A stretch of DNA of 64,000 nucleotides from contig JAHLMK010000009.1 in NCBI GenBank assembly GCA_019915135.1, forward strand, positions 124,001-188,000. The letters run 5' to 3'. This document shows positions 10,966 to 23,347 of the stretch, one piece after another (the first letter of the stretch is position 1; every line of letters begins with the position of its first letter). The position numbers were made by a program, and so were the translations under genes. The stretch comes from Strobilurus pachycystidiatus (taxonomy: Eukaryota; Basidiomycota; Agaricomycetes; Agaricales; Physalacriaceae). A model generated the notes under the pieces. That model did not search any database. It worked only from the letters and a program-made list of their open reading frames with translations, and had not been told where the DNA came from.

Positions 10966-12929
10966 TCAACGAGTATCGTACATAGTAGAACGCGCATAAG
11001 TACTGTAGAAGTCCGATAAAGAAATGCCCGATTCTCTGCAGTGTTGCACATCACCACCCCCATTCACGTCTACATCACTGAACTCATCCTCGTTCTCATA
11101 GAAACTAGATTGCCTATCACTTTCACGGTCATCATACCCGCGTCGTTCAGGTCCATTCGATCCCCATCGTGCCACCTCCCGGTCCAACTCCCGCAAATAA
11201 ACCGAGTCCGAATCGACCCCCTCGAAGCGAAGCGGTAGGACAACGGGCACGTCCAGATCGTCGCTCCCGAAATTCTTCTTCGGAACGACCTTCTCGTCGT
11301 CGGTTTGCAATTTGTGTTCGCTAGGCCCTGAACGCTTGGCGCCGAACCTACGGACGCCAGACCAAAGACTGGCACGCAGACTGGAGGGTTTGGGCGTCTC
11401 AGAGCGGTATCGCAGAACCTCGCCAACACGGGCATGGCATGCCAAAGGTTTCTGGACACTCGTTCCTGGTTCCCAGTTTTCCAAGTACTGGGCACCCAAA
11501 CCCATACTGCGGTTGTCATAGTCGTAGTCCAAAACCGCGGACTTGATACTGCCACCGCCGCCAAAGGAAGAAGTGTCATTGTGGATAGATTCGAAGTCCT
11601 GGGGTAGTTTGGTGTTGTTCATCGTTGCCATGAAGACGTTTGCAGATCTACGTGCGAATGGTCAGCGAGGTACATTGTTACAGAAAGTGAAGTTAAGACA
11701 CACTTACAGTCTTCCGGAGATGATGAGTCTGAGACGATGGCAAATCCTTGATAAGCATTAGAGGGACACGGGCGGGATAAGAGACGTACGGGCAGATGAA
11801 GAGGGTCTGATTCTGTGTTTCATGATACGCATGAGAGCTAGGCAGATGACGTGCTGGATCGAACTCACCTTCGCAGCAAACCAAAGAACCACTGTAGCAA
11901 TCGAGACAATAGCAGAGCACACGTTTGACGTGACCAGGAGCTGACACATGTAAGCGAGCGTCCTAGATTCTGGTTTACGGCTGTACAGTAGCTGGGATAG
12001 ATGTCAGATACAACGAGATGTGGCTCAGGCCGCTTACGCAGAAGACCATGACCGAATCAATGGCGGCAGTCCCGATAAGCCAAATCTACATGTAACATGA
12101 GCGATGAGCTCGAGAGTCTATTCAGGAAGAAAGGCATCGTACATTCGTGAATAGCTCCTGGCTATGAGTTCGGCTTAGGAAGTCGTCGGCCGAAAAAGCA
12201 GTTTGCAGTGAACTGAACGTCTGAACGCTTCGGTTTGAGAACTTTTCGATGACCGCATCACGAACAACGTACTAGGATACCCTCCAGAACTGCCATAGTC
12301 ATTGGGGTCTGCGGATTCGCGTCATGAGTGATGGTTATCGCTCACACTAGAGACAGGTACATACGAAAATCACCGTAACACTGATGAGGGGGACGACGGT
12401 GTACATCCAGAGTGAAGGCCAGTCCACGGAGTTCAGAATTTGAAGGCAGAGCGTGACCTGTACAAGGACAATGATAACGGGACCCAGGACTTGTAGGTAT
12501 ATGAAGTTGAAGTGTGATGTGTCGATACCCGAGGACAAGGTTGTAAATGTGTCGAGGAGACTAAGCGTCGTGATGAAAATTTCGAGCAGAAGGACAACGG
12601 AGACTGTGCGCGATGTTAGACGGCGACCGATACGACAACATGATTCGATATCCGCACCGATGACATTTGCCACTGAATCTCTCTCGCGGGCGAGACGATA
12701 GTACGCAACTAATAGCAGTTCAACATCGAACAGGTACAAAGAAGGGACATAATAGTAGATACCCACATGCCTGTAGCACAAGAATGACGAAGAGCATGGT
12801 TCCCACCACTGTTCCAGTAAATTGCGGAATTCCGACCCTAGAAGAAGAGATAGTAGGTCGCGTGAAGAGGAAGACGAGCAGGAAGACGTACCGCGAGAAT
12901 TCCGTCGCAAACGATCTGGCTAACGCCAT
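10966..12929 (-). CDS. seven-helix membrane protein, DUF6534-like family
   Basis: Span from ATG at 12929 (MALARSFATEF) to TGA at 10966, with several short introns I did not all resolve. Hydrophobic segments appear in sequence: VGTMLFVILVLQA, YVPSLYLFDVELLLVAYY, TVSVVLLLEIFITTLSLLD, NFIYLQVLGPVIIVLVQVTLC, LWMYTVVPLISVTVIFV, and further helices at 11758-11949. The last exon (11631-10966) is a soluble tail of about 200 residues, Ser/Asp/Arg-rich. The segment HFNFIYLQVLGPVIIVL aligns with HFTVIYIQIMGPLMALA in the tandem pair just downstream, so the three belong to one family. Such proteins are expanded in Agaricomycetes; function unknown, receptor-like topology is a guess. Transcribed away from its two relatives. 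Confidence 0.7.
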
Positions 12930-13750
12930 CCCGAGAAGAGAGGTTTTGTAGCGGCGATTGGGGGATCACCAGATGCAAGATATTTGAGTCCCTAGTGGGT
13001 ACATTCCATTCGTCGAGCCCACAGAATTCAGTGACGGAATTTGGTTATGATAAACGCGCTGAAACGCGAAATCTGCATTTTCTTCCACGAGCCTGGGGCG
13101 ATGGGAGTATTATAGGGTATGAGGGTATATAGGGCGCGAAATCATGATGCTCCGATTATCGATATGGCTTCTCTGGCGCCTGCGCAGAATCAGCGTGGGA
13201 TGAAGGAGATCAAGCAACTCCTACCTACTCGAGAGTGGTGGACGCAAAGTTTTTCGTACAAGTCACCTGAAATTTTGAGCGAGGGGGCGATATGGCAGGT
13301 AGAGAACATTTTGGGAGCGGCCCCGTCATTCTAAGCCGACATGCGGTAAGGATGTCCATAGGTGGGAAAGCTCGAGTTGGGCACTGCAGCGTCCGAGGGG
13401 AACATCATCGTGGTTACGAGGAAAAGGCAAATCGGCTCTGAGGACCGGCGACCGCCCAAGCCCGAGGAACATGATCGGCACTTTCCCGGCTTCGTTCTTG
13501 ACCGTCCACTTTCTTCTCATATCACAGTCTGAATGCCGGCGTAAATTTGCATCTCGTGGATTCTTTCGTCCCATAACATCAAGCACCAAATCTTTAAAAA
13601 TAGGATCCGCAAGAGAATGGACGCGAGTGTGACCAATGATCTGGCTTCATTGATATGGACAGAAAATGGAGCCAGGCCTAATATATAGAGCTGCGGCCTC
13701 TGAACCTTAGCATTTTTTCTGCTCAACATTTTATCTTGTTTTTAATCATA
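12930..13750. other. divergent promoter region between membrane-protein genes
   Basis: About 820 bp between the divergent starts at 12929 and 13751. From about 13590 onward it is recognisably duplicated at about 18060-18250, so the tandem duplication carried its promoter. A TATATA at 13682-13687 lies 64 bp upstream of the ATG. Confidence 0.55.
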
Positions 13751-16382
13751 ATGCCGTCCTCAACTACGCCGGCGTCTGCAGAGTCGTTCAAAGAGTAAGT
13801 TTCTCCGAGTCTTGGCTTGGCTTGTTCGATCAAATGAAGTGACACTCCTCGCAGATGGCTCCCGCAGCTTCTTTTTATCCTCGTTGGATTGACTCTTCTT
13901 TGTTTCCCTCTTCTTCGCTTCATCCGTGAGCGTTCTTCGGTGGCGTCTTGGCAAGTCTTACGATCCAAACTTAGGTCAACTTCAAGCGCCCAAACACACA
14001 CTGACTACCAGCAGCCACGATAGATTTTACCGCTGTACGGGAGGCCGTTTGCGACTAGCTGGGGTGTCAGCTATACTGGCGGTTGAATTGGGCGCAACTG
14101 TCCTCAGCCTCGTCGACACCGTGTGGGCAGGCCATCGGAATCACTTTGCTGTCGTCTACATTCAAATGATGGGGCCCCTCATGGCGCTGGCCGCTCAGCT
14201 ACCCCTTTGCTACTCGACCTGGCATCTTTCCCGTTCCGTATTTCACCTCGAAGGAATCAGTGGCAAGTTTCGGGGGCCATCGGCTGGCCTTGGCCTCGCC
14301 GTATGTTCACTCGTAGGAGAACTTCTTCTCTGAGTCACCAGACACTCCTCATGTCAACATCAAAGGTTATCACCTGCCCCGCTGTCTTGTCTATATCCTA
14401 CGCTATCCAGGTAAATTTCCAAGTTACTTCAGCTTCGAAATGTTGTCTTTAAATTTGAATCAGATGGCTCGTGACGGTCGTTTGAGAGAGACCTATCTTC
14501 ATGAAATTCATACCACAGACAAAACTGCTGTGATTTTTGTATGTTGCACTTGAATTCTCTGTTCCTGATGCTCTGATACTGATACACACCTCAGTCCTGG
14601 CTCCTGATAGAGGCATTGATTAACATTGGTCTGGCTGTGTTTGTGACTTGGCCGGTGAGTGTTCTCATCTCAGGATGAGTGTAGAACGTGCTTACAGGAC
14701 ATCCAGGTTACACGCATCCGGTGCACAGAGATAGCATCTGTTCACTGCTGGCAGTACTGGTACCTCTCTGCACTACTTTCAGTTAGCGCATTTGTGATCT
14801 GGGCAGCTTGGCCGGCAAGTAAAATTATTGTTTATTTGCCAACATGTTGCTCACAGTGTACATGCATAGCATGATGCATTCTTGATCTGCCCGTACGTCC
14901 CTCCGGTCCTCATGTCCTATATAGACTCAGAGCTGACTTTTCATCAGTCTCATTCTCATTGATAAGTCGTGAGCATACTCAACAATCCAATATGCCACAC
15001 TCTAACCCTCACGCAGGTATGCCATAATCTTGCTGTACTCCCTTCAATTCAACGATGTGGTCGTTGAATTAGACCCTACTTTGCCTTTTGGACAACACAC
15101 AAAAGGCATGGCTGGCGAGGACTTTGTTGCGTATATTAGGGACTCAATTGGCAACATAGACGCCCGGAGAAGTTCTCCTCATCACGTTATATCCTTTACT
15201 AGTGGACATATTGGCTGTATGCGCACGGGGGGCTCGCCCTGCAGTCCGCAGGCCACAACAGTTCTTGGTGCTGTTAGGAAGCCAGACCAAGAGCCCCACA
15301 GACCATTCAACAAAGTTGGTGACGTTGGAGGAAAAATTTATTTGGATGACAATGTCACCCGGGATACTGCATCAACATTGAATTCTACGTCTAGCTCTGG
15401 TCCATCATTGCGTACATTGGATGGAAGAGATGTACATACCGGTATTCCCGTATCTACTATCCCATTCCTAAGTGACAGTCATTCCCCTCCTCCGCACATG
15501 CTTGGCGTGTTCATGGCAGAAAGAACTGACACACCCTGTCTTTCAACTACAACAACCTTGACAACATCCAAAGTTTTCTCCATTCAATCAGCTGAGGTGG
15601 ATAATCCCAGCGGTTCTTATAAACCTCACGGTCTTGCTCTTGATGATGGGGCAACAAGCTCAACCAGATATGTATTGCAATTGGAGAAAACCACTTTGTC
15701 AAGAAATTTGTCACCACATCTGTTTGTGACCAACAAGCATGATGAATCCGGAGCCAAGGTATCACTACGGCCCAAGGCTTCAGAGAGCACAGATGATGTT
15801 TTGGTTCCCGTTGTTCCCCGCAGAGTAGAAGAAATTCTACAAATGTCACCAGTGCCCTCTGCATGGTCATTTGTGGCGGACACACCTTTCTTGCCTGAAC
15901 GGCCTCCAAGACCTCTAGTTACTCGGAAAAAGTCACAAATCAAATCTTCATCTGTGCATTCTATGGCAAGGGTCCAAGATACACAGAATCTGCTTTCAAG
16001 CTTTCATCCTAGATACGAGCCTCACAATGATCACATCACGTTGTTGCCTCGGCTCGAGGCTGAGCCGTTCATCTTGAGTCAGACACTTAGAACTTCATTG
16101 GCTGCCAAGACTATGACACTCAAAAAGAGTCTCAGTCAAAATGAGCAATCATTTTCTGACTCTGTCATGACTGGGCACCTCTCAGATAATCCCAAAATCA
16201 GTGCTGTATCTGCTCCAATGGCCAAGCCTATATATATTGTGCCCTATATGTCATTGTATGAAACATCCCTATCTGCTAGGAATATGCAAGCCAGAGCCCA
16301 GGCCCAAGCCCTCAGCCTTGCCCTGCCCTGCCCTACTTTGCTTTGCTTTGGAGAAGGCTGGGCCGGGGCTGAGGATTTGTAG
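13751..16382 (+). CDS. seven-helix membrane protein, tandem copy 1 (C-terminus altered)
   Basis: Exon 1 is 13751-13794 (MPSSTTPASAESFKE), exon 2 starts at 13855 with a first helix (LLFILVGLTLLCFPLLRF). Later coding blocks include LRLAGVSAILAVELGATVLSLVD, VVYIQMMGPLMALAAQLPLC, VITCPAVLSISYAIQ, MARDGRLRETYLHEIHTTD, SWLLIEALINIGLAVFVTWP and YWYLSALLSVSAFVIWAAW. A long soluble tail runs from 15030 to 16382, opening LLYSLQFNDVVVELDPTLPFG, then Ser/Thr/Pro-rich. The intron after exon 2 is not resolved. Closest relative is the copy at 18251. Similarity to that copy runs to ISAVSAP near 16220 and then stops abruptly; the last about 55 residues here are unrelated and pass into a GCCCTG-rich low-complexity stretch, so the original C-terminus is lost. 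Function unknown. Confidence 0.7.
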
Positions 16383-16660
16383 GTCTTGAGCCCGAGACAG
16401 AGACTTAGGGCTTGAGGGTTTGTGAAGGTGGATACTGAGTTGATTGGGCTCATTAGTTCAGAGAATGTAGAGAGGTGACTTTATATTATCTGCTTAGAGA
16501 AACAACATAGATGAGACTGGTATATTTATATGTATATGTATTGGTCAATCAGCACTAAGTTCCCATGAATTGAATTGGCAATCTTTTAGTGATGTTCTTA
16601 TCAAGCAAAATGATCAATTAATCATTTGTATCTTCCCGCAGAAAGTGACACATTGTGCTG
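16383..16660. repeat. low-complexity GCCC/GGGC stretch and 3' flank
   Basis: At 16280-16420 the words GCCC, GCCCTG, GGGC and AGGGCTTGAGGG recur on both strands, giving a locally palindromic character like the 49140 MITE. It overlaps the altered C-terminus of the preceding gene. The rest is AT-rich with no gene. Confidence 0.4.
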
Positions 16661-17741
16661 TGTTATGATCTTGGCCCGGAGGTCCAACGGGCACGAGACC
16701 CCGTCCCACTTCTGGCTTCTGGGATGCTGTTTGGGACGCTTGGGGAGTGCACTCGCGGACGAACCTATATCTTGTTCCGCCACGAGTCCCGCTCACGGAT
16801 ACCACCTCCGCAGAAGCATTGTCTTCCCCTCCCTGCAACGTACCATTAGATACGACCTTACGAGAAGTCGGCGTGACCAAGCCGCGGACTCTCTCTGTCA
16901 TTTCGACACTTCAGGGAAACCCTAGCGAATTAAGTAACATACAGGCCTACATCCGGATCACTTGGTCCGACTGCAGGGAAGGTTCAAGGTCGAGGAAACA
17001 CTCTTGCCACATCAACCACCAAACTTGCTCGTGCAGTCCCGACTCAGCAGGGCGGTCGACCGCCGCAGAAGAGAGATGCACCCGACCGTCTCCGCTCGGC
17101 CGAGGACCTTTCCCGATCGCCCGCCCCTCGCACAACTATGTTCATGAGGGCTCGCTCCTCTGGTAGAGCTGGCTGGCGCTCCTTGAGAAGAAGCACCATG
17201 CACTCCCAGGATGCCGCCCATCCTATCGCGCCCATCGCCATCGATTCCGCCTCGCAACCACGCGGGTGAATCCCGCCGCTGATTGGCACCAACTCCCGCC
17301 GCGTCGGCTGACAACCCACCATCGCCGGACAGGCCTGGGTCGTTTACACTTTTAGCCGGGACCTCGAAAAAGGTTCTCGATGTTTGGAAAATGAGTCAGA
17401 AGCGCCCTTTTGGGTTGATGGCGGGACAGCGCGGTCCCGCCGCCCGACGTATAAATACAGCACTATCATACTTGTAAAACCCTAGAGTGGACTTTACGTT
17501 TAACTATCCCGTTCTTTGTCCTCGTCCTCGTCCCCGTCTCCCCGTCCAACAAACCGTCCTCGTAGATATCGACCGGGTCAATCTCTAAGTAACACCCTCT
17601 TGCGAGACAATCTAATAGATGACTCGAGGAGTCCGTCTGATTGACGTCTTGGTTCTCATCCATGTTGATTCCTGCCAGCGAGTCACCCCCGATCTCGACA
17701 GACAGCCCGGCCTACCCAGGACCCTAGGATGGACGCTAACA
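16661..17741 (+). repeat. solo LTR with 5-bp target-site duplication
   Basis: The 1081-bp unit begins TGTTATGATCTTGG and ends GACGCTAACA (TG...CA). It is flanked by TGCTG at 16656-16660 and TGCTG at 17742-17746, a perfect 5-bp duplication. It is the reverse complement of, and clearly homologous to, the 1091-bp LTRs at 58583-59673 and 62340-63430, but diverged from them. It has a TATAAATA at 17450-17457, so the LTR reads in the plus direction here. No internal retroelement sequence remains, so it arose by recombination between the two LTRs of a former full element. It sits between the two tandem membrane-protein genes. Open frames inside it are not genes. Confidence 0.88.
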
Positions 17742-17746
17742 TGCTG

Positions 17747-18250
17747 TCATCTACCTATCTACCTATTATTGTGCATTACTTTTTCCACACTGTCATGACA
17801 TCCGAACTAACTGCCACAAAAGAATCCTTGAGACTGATGATCCAGATACTTGTATCAGCTATCCTAAACCTTATTTCCTGTCTGCCAACATGATTAGCAT
17901 GAAAGACTCTATTTGGAAAGCTTGAGAAAGTGTTAACTGCAGTTCAGTGATTAATGCTTTATGAGCTTCATTCTGAATCATCCACTTGCTTTGCATAACA
18001 CAGTTTAAATACTAGCATGAATCTACATTTCATAGATTATAGTATGTCAGATTCTCAGCCATCAAATTTCCTAAAATAGGATTTGCAAAAGAATGAACAG
18101 AAGTGTGTGACTACAGAGTGGTCTGACCAGTCAATCAATGATGTAGTCTCCATTGCCATGGACAGAAAAATGGAGCCAAGCGTAATATATAGAGCTGCAG
18201 CCTCTTAAGCATAGGAATCTTTCTGCCCAGCATTGCATCTTCTGATCAAG
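17747..18250. promoter_or_regulatory. upstream region of membrane-protein tandem copy 2
   Basis: AT-rich at first, then from about 18060 it parallels the upstream region of copy 1, including TATATA at 18186-18191, 60 bp before the ATG. Many CG dinucleotides of the copy-1 version appear here as TG or CA. Confidence 0.55.
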
Positions 18251-20682
18251 ATGTCATCTTCAGCTACACCAGCATCTGCAGAGTCACTCAAGGAGTAAGT
18301 TTCTCTTGGCTTGGCTTGTTTGATCAGATAAAGTGACACTCTTTGCAGATGGCTCCCACAGGTTCTCTGTATCCTTGTTGGATTGGCTCTTTTCAGCTTC
18401 CCTCTTCTTCGTCTAATATGTGAGTGTTTCTTTGGTGGCATCTTGACAAGTCCACCAAGTTGAACTCAGATCAACTACAAGCACCCAAGCATGCATTGGC
18501 TACAAACATTGAAGCACAACCTTTCCTTTATACTGGGGACTGTTTGCGACTAGTTGCAGCAGTAGCTATACTAGTGTTTGAGTTAGGAACCATTGTCTTC
18601 AGCCTTGTTGACACTGCGTGGACAGGCCATCGGTATCACTTTACTGTTATCTATATTCAAATAATGGGGCCTCTCATGGCGCTGGCTGCCCAGTTGCTTC
18701 TTTGCTACCCACTTTGGCACTCGTTTTTGTTGATCTTTCACTTGGAAGATATGAGTGGCAAGTTGCAGAGGTCATTAACTAGCCTTGGCCTTGCCATATG
18801 TCCACTCATAGTGAATATCTTTTTTTTCTGATAATAATGCTCTAATCAACTTAATAAGGTTATGACTTGTCCCACTGTCTTGGCTATATTCTATGCTATA
18901 GAGGTACATTCCTAGACTACTTTATTTCTTGCGTATCATCCTCAAATTTGATACAGATGGCTCGTGATGGTAGTCTGAAAGAGACATATCTTCATGAAAT
19001 TCATACCACAAACCATACTACTGTGATATTTGTATGTTACACTCAGATCTTCTGTCTCCTTTGTCCTCATACCAACACACCTGACACCACAGTCCTGGCT
19101 CTTCATAGAAGCATTAATTAACATTTGTCTGGCTGTGCTTGTCACTTGGCCAGTGAGTGTATCAGAATGCCTGTATAACACATTTACAAGCCATTTAGGT
19201 TACGCGCAGCCGGTACACAGAGATAACATCCGTCCATTGTTGGCAGTACTGGTGCCTTTCTGCACTACTTTCAATTGGGGCATTTGTGGCCTGGGCAGCT
19301 CGGCCTGTAAGTAGAGTCATTGTTTATTTGCAAGCATTTTGCTCACCATGTATATTTATAGCATGATATGTTCTTTATCTGTCCGTACGTGGCACATCTT
19401 TCTTGTCCTCACGTCGCAGATAAAACTGACTTTCCACCAGACTTATTCTCGTTGATAAGCTGTGAGCATACTCAATATGCAATGTGCCACACACTGACCT
19501 AACCACAGGTATGCCATAAAGCTGCTGTACACCCTCCAATTCAAGAACATGAACTTTGAATCACACCCTATTCAATATATCCTGCCTTTTGGACGGCACA
19601 CAAAAGACACGGATGGCGAAAGCTTTGCTAGAGATTCAATTGGCAACACAGACGCCCAGGAAAGTCCTCAGTATCCCGTTGCATCATTTCCCAGTGGCCA
19701 TTCTGTCTCCATGCATGCTGGGGACTTGCCTCGCAGTCCCCTGGTCATGACGGATCCCGGTGCTCTCAGTCAGCCAGACCAAGAGGCTCAAGAGCCATTC
19801 CATGAGGTTGGTGAAACTGGTGGGACATTCTCCCTTGATGACAATGTCAGTCGGGATGCTGCATCAGAGTCAAACACAACTTCTGGTACTGATCCAGCAT
19901 TGCCTACATCGGATGTAAGAGATGCACACCCCAGGATCCCGGTATCTACAGCATCACTCCCAAACAACAGTTACTCCCCTCCTGCACCCATGCCTGACAC
20001 ATCTATGGCAGAGAGAGCTGTTCCGCCCCACCCGCGCCATGGTCTTCCAACTGCAACAACCTTGAAGAAGATACCCGAAGCCTTCTCCTTGCAATCAGCT
20101 GAGCCTGTTACTTCCAGCGGATCTCTTCCCGTTGGAGACGTATCTCAAACGGAAGAAACCACCTTTCCGACGGATTCTTTACCACTGAAATGTTTGTCGG
20201 CCCCCAAAACTAGGAAACTAAAGAAGACTCAGTGCGCGCTTGGCCACCTCTCACAGGATGACGGAAGCAGTGCTGTATCTGCTCCAGCGGCAGGTGGAGA
20301 GTGGATGACCTTCAAACTGCCTCCTACTTTTGATGCCGCCCTTACGCCGGAAAACGACTCCTCATATGTGGTATCAACACCAGACGGAAGCCATAGAGAT
20401 TCAGAAGACATCAACACGCCATCTATGCCTGGTGCTTGGCCGGAAGATCGTGTTTCCTCAACATCCTCAAGAGAGGACAATGCACAATCACAGCACAAAT
20501 ATCAGGGAAAGTTTGTGGAAATTTTTGAAAAGGAGGATTCAGAAGTGCCAGAGATGTTGGATTTGGGTGGCTCAAGCAGATATCAAGGTCCATCCAAGGA
20601 AAAGTGGTACACATGCGGCAGGAAGAGGAATAAAGTCCCACCCTACGTTCCGCCAACAAATCGTGAAGTCCCGCATACATAA
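18251..20682 (+). CDS. seven-helix membrane protein, tandem copy 2
   Basis: Exon 1 is 18251-18294, exon 2 starts at 18349; both match copy 1. Helical blocks include LRLVAAVAILVFELGTIVFSL, VIYIQIMGPLMALAAQLLLC, VMTCPTVLAIFYAIE, MARDGSLKETYLHEIHTTN, SWLFIEALINICLAVLVTWP, and a last exon opening with the short LYTLQF motif that follows the seventh helix in this family. The C-terminal soluble tail (19549-20682, about 377 residues) is acidic and Ser/Thr/Pro-rich and is complete compared with copy 1. Relative to copy 1 this gene is strongly depleted in CG. No stop codons break the main exons, so it may still be functional. Role unknown; surface-sensor topology is a guess. Confidence 0.7.
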
Positions 20683-20795
20683 CTATAGTTCTGTATCCTA
20701 TGTCTACACATCTATTGAGGTTTTGGCTGGCCATGTACCACGATAGATGAACAACGGAGATACCAAATCGTGAACTCAAACCTGTACATGAACTA

Positions 20796-22923
20796 CTACA
20801 GTTTGTATCCATCACTTGGCCGCGACGGTGGCTCTTCCTCCACACTTTTGATCAGAGAAAGCGCCTCGGGCGAGCGCACCTGCAGGTAATACTCGAAGCT
20901 GCGAGGGTGACTACAAAGAATTGTTCAACATGATACTCCCGACGAAACGATCTGAGACCGAAATACCTAACAGTCCCGGGCAGGAACTCGCAAACCGGCT
21001 CTATTTCGTCCCCGTTCACGTCCTTTGCCTTCCCGATCTTGAAAACAGCCAGTATCATACTAACACTGATAAACATATGCGAACTTGCTAGATCCTTGCC
21101 AGGACATGCCCTAAGCAGACTAGTTGAGCCTTCTGAAGGCGCACGATGTGAACGCGATCTCACCGTCTGCCAAAGCCGAACAAGTACTCCCTGGGATCAC
21201 GCTCCGGTGAGTCTCCGAGGAACCTATCTGGGTTGAACTCGTCCGGTGATGAATAGAGTTGTGAGTCCCTCGTGATGTTCCTAGATGAGTAATGTCATTC
21301 GTCGGGACCTGGGGGAGATGTGGGGAGTAAAGTACACACCACATATGAGGAAGAATAATGGCGTCCTTGGGGATAAGATATCCGTTGTATTCGTCGTTAT
21401 CCGTCACTCGATGGGGGATGCCTATCAACCGACGTTAGCTCTAGATCTTCGTTTAGTCAAGGTACAAACCGATACGCCCAAGACAGTGCCATCTCAACAC
21501 TTCCTTGGTCAACGCCTCGATGAAAGGAAGCTTCGTACGATCAGACACCTTCGGTAATCGCTTCGAGCCAATCACAGTATCTAGTTCCTGTCTGGCGCGA
21601 TCTTGATACTGGGGGTACATCACCATCAGAAGAAGGAAGGCACTAAGAGCAGCCACGGCCTACGTGGACGTGTATCAGCTAAAGCATTATAGTTGACAAC
21701 AGGGTCCTCACAGGATCGGATCCGCCACCATAGATTGCAGTAGCCGCGAACTTGGCCGCGTATTCGGTGAGGGCATCAGGGCTCTCAGATAAGGCTAGGG
21801 ACGTAAACGATGGTTCCGCGATACCAGCGGCCTGTCGAGAAACGGACGGAATCAACGTTAGCACCTATGAAGTTAGTACGAAATGGCTTACGATCTCTCG
21901 CTTAACAAATTGGTACGGGCGCTCGGTCTGCGCGAAGTTTCGAACCCGGAATTCAGCGGCGACTTTCTGGAACTTGAACCAACGAGGCAGACGCTTCACT
22001 AATCATGAGTCATCTAGAGTCAGCACATAGAAACTGCAAAAAGGAAAGGACTAGCGTACTCCACGGACATATGTCAATGAGCCAAGCGCCAGGCATCGTA
22101 GCCTTGAAGAAGTCCTTGGCAGCGTTCTCCACTAGTTCTACTAGTATGTCAGGTTTCTCGGTTTCGACTTGATAGCCATGCGAGATGTGGAGTGCTATTG
22201 AACCTGCTGCACTGAACGGATTGAGTCGAGGTCATGTACGTTTGTGAAGAGCGACACTCACGTCCGTATCTGGGTGATTAGATCCCCAGGCCGCTCGTAT
22301 ACGCGAAGAAGAAAGCGACGCGTCTCAAGCTCTTGAATGCCATAGAACGCGGATGCGGCTGCTGGAGATCCCACATACGCCTTGAGAAGTGTCCTCATCC
22401 TTCGGAAGTGGTCGCCCGGTTGGGACATGATCATTTGTTGATCCCAGCCAACTCTACGTTTGTGGTGAGCGATGATAATTTCGATTGTGGCAAAGCACAT
22501 ACAGGCCGCTGGCGAATTGGAAAAAAGGACGACCAGCATACAATGAGGAGCGTTTATCGAGAAGCTCCATGCAGCTCTTCCAGTCGTTTAGCAGAACGAT
22601 GGTCTGCCCGAGAACTGTCACAGAGCTAATGGGACCTCAAGACCATTTGAACAGTTATACGAGATCATTTTCAGTGAAGACATACCGTATTTGACTCGAT
22701 GGTCTGTCCATGGTAAGGGATCGTCGTTACTCGGAAGGTTAAAGACGTTTCCAAGCACTGGTAGGCCATTGGGTCCGGGAGGAAGTTGCTGCGACGGTCG
22801 CGATATGCGATACACAATCCATACAGCTGCAGCTCCCGCCGCAAGCCAGAGCAGACCGCTCAACCGCTCAGGGCCCGCAAGGGCGAGAAAGGTCGTGGGC
22901 TCGGAAAAGTTGGGCGACGGCAT
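20796..22923 (-). CDS. cytochrome P450 monooxygenase
   Basis: From ATG at 22923 (MPSPNFSEPTTFLALAGPER) to TAG at 20796, ending SLIKSVEEEPPSRP...YKL. It has an N-terminal membrane anchor (LSGLLWLAAGAAAVWIVYRI), a Pro-rich hinge (LPPGPNGLPVLGNV), an I-helix region (FAATAIYGGGSDP), the ExxR helix (TKEVLRWH), a PDRF-type motif (DEFNPDRFLGD) and the heme loop FGFGRRACPGKD, whose Cys binds heme iron. The heme loop is split by an intron (GTGAGA...CTTAG) at about 21165-21120. Many short introns, typical of Agaricomycete P450s of the O-methylsterigmatocystin-oxidoreductase-like kind. It starts 424 bp from the start of a second, divergent P450; the two probably share a control region. Substrate unknown; a role in tailoring the product of the nearby prenyltransferase is inferred. 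Confidence 0.9.
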
Positions 22924-23347
22924 GAGTAACAAGTCTTCGCTCGCAAGTAGGTGATGTTGATGGAGCAGTTTGTACTGGAAGAGGCGTTAAGGTTGCTGTC
23001 AGCCCTTTCCTTCCAGGGGCCGGATAGAGCAACAATTCATCGTGCCTGTAGCTAGATGTCATGACGCTGATAGTCAGACGCAAAAAGAAAACCGCCTGGC
23101 AGCAACCTGGGTCCTGGCAGGGCCACAAACACGATCGGACGCTCCAGATGCCGACGGCAGACGGCGCCGTTCGGGTGTACATAATGCGAGCCAGCTCACT
23201 GGTTCATTCAAGGGTGCGCTTCAGGTTTGCTTCACACCGCCATTGAGTCTTCCCTTGTTCACCACAGCAACACCAGTGTGCAAAATGACCTCGAAACCTG
23301 CAGCCATCAGAGCCCTTCAGAGCCTCTCCCTGATACCGTGACCACCC
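22924..23347. promoter_or_regulatory. shared divergent promoter of two P450 genes
   Basis: The 424-bp spacer between ATGs at 22923 (minus) and 23348 (plus). No other gene fits. Short spacing suggests co-regulation of the two P450s; I could not pick out a specific factor-binding palindrome. Confidence 0.5.

Noticed and set aside
17012..17322. Open frames in the solo LTR that match frames in the other LTRs
   Set aside because: Shared because the LTR is repeated; not maintained in a common frame and with no protein features.
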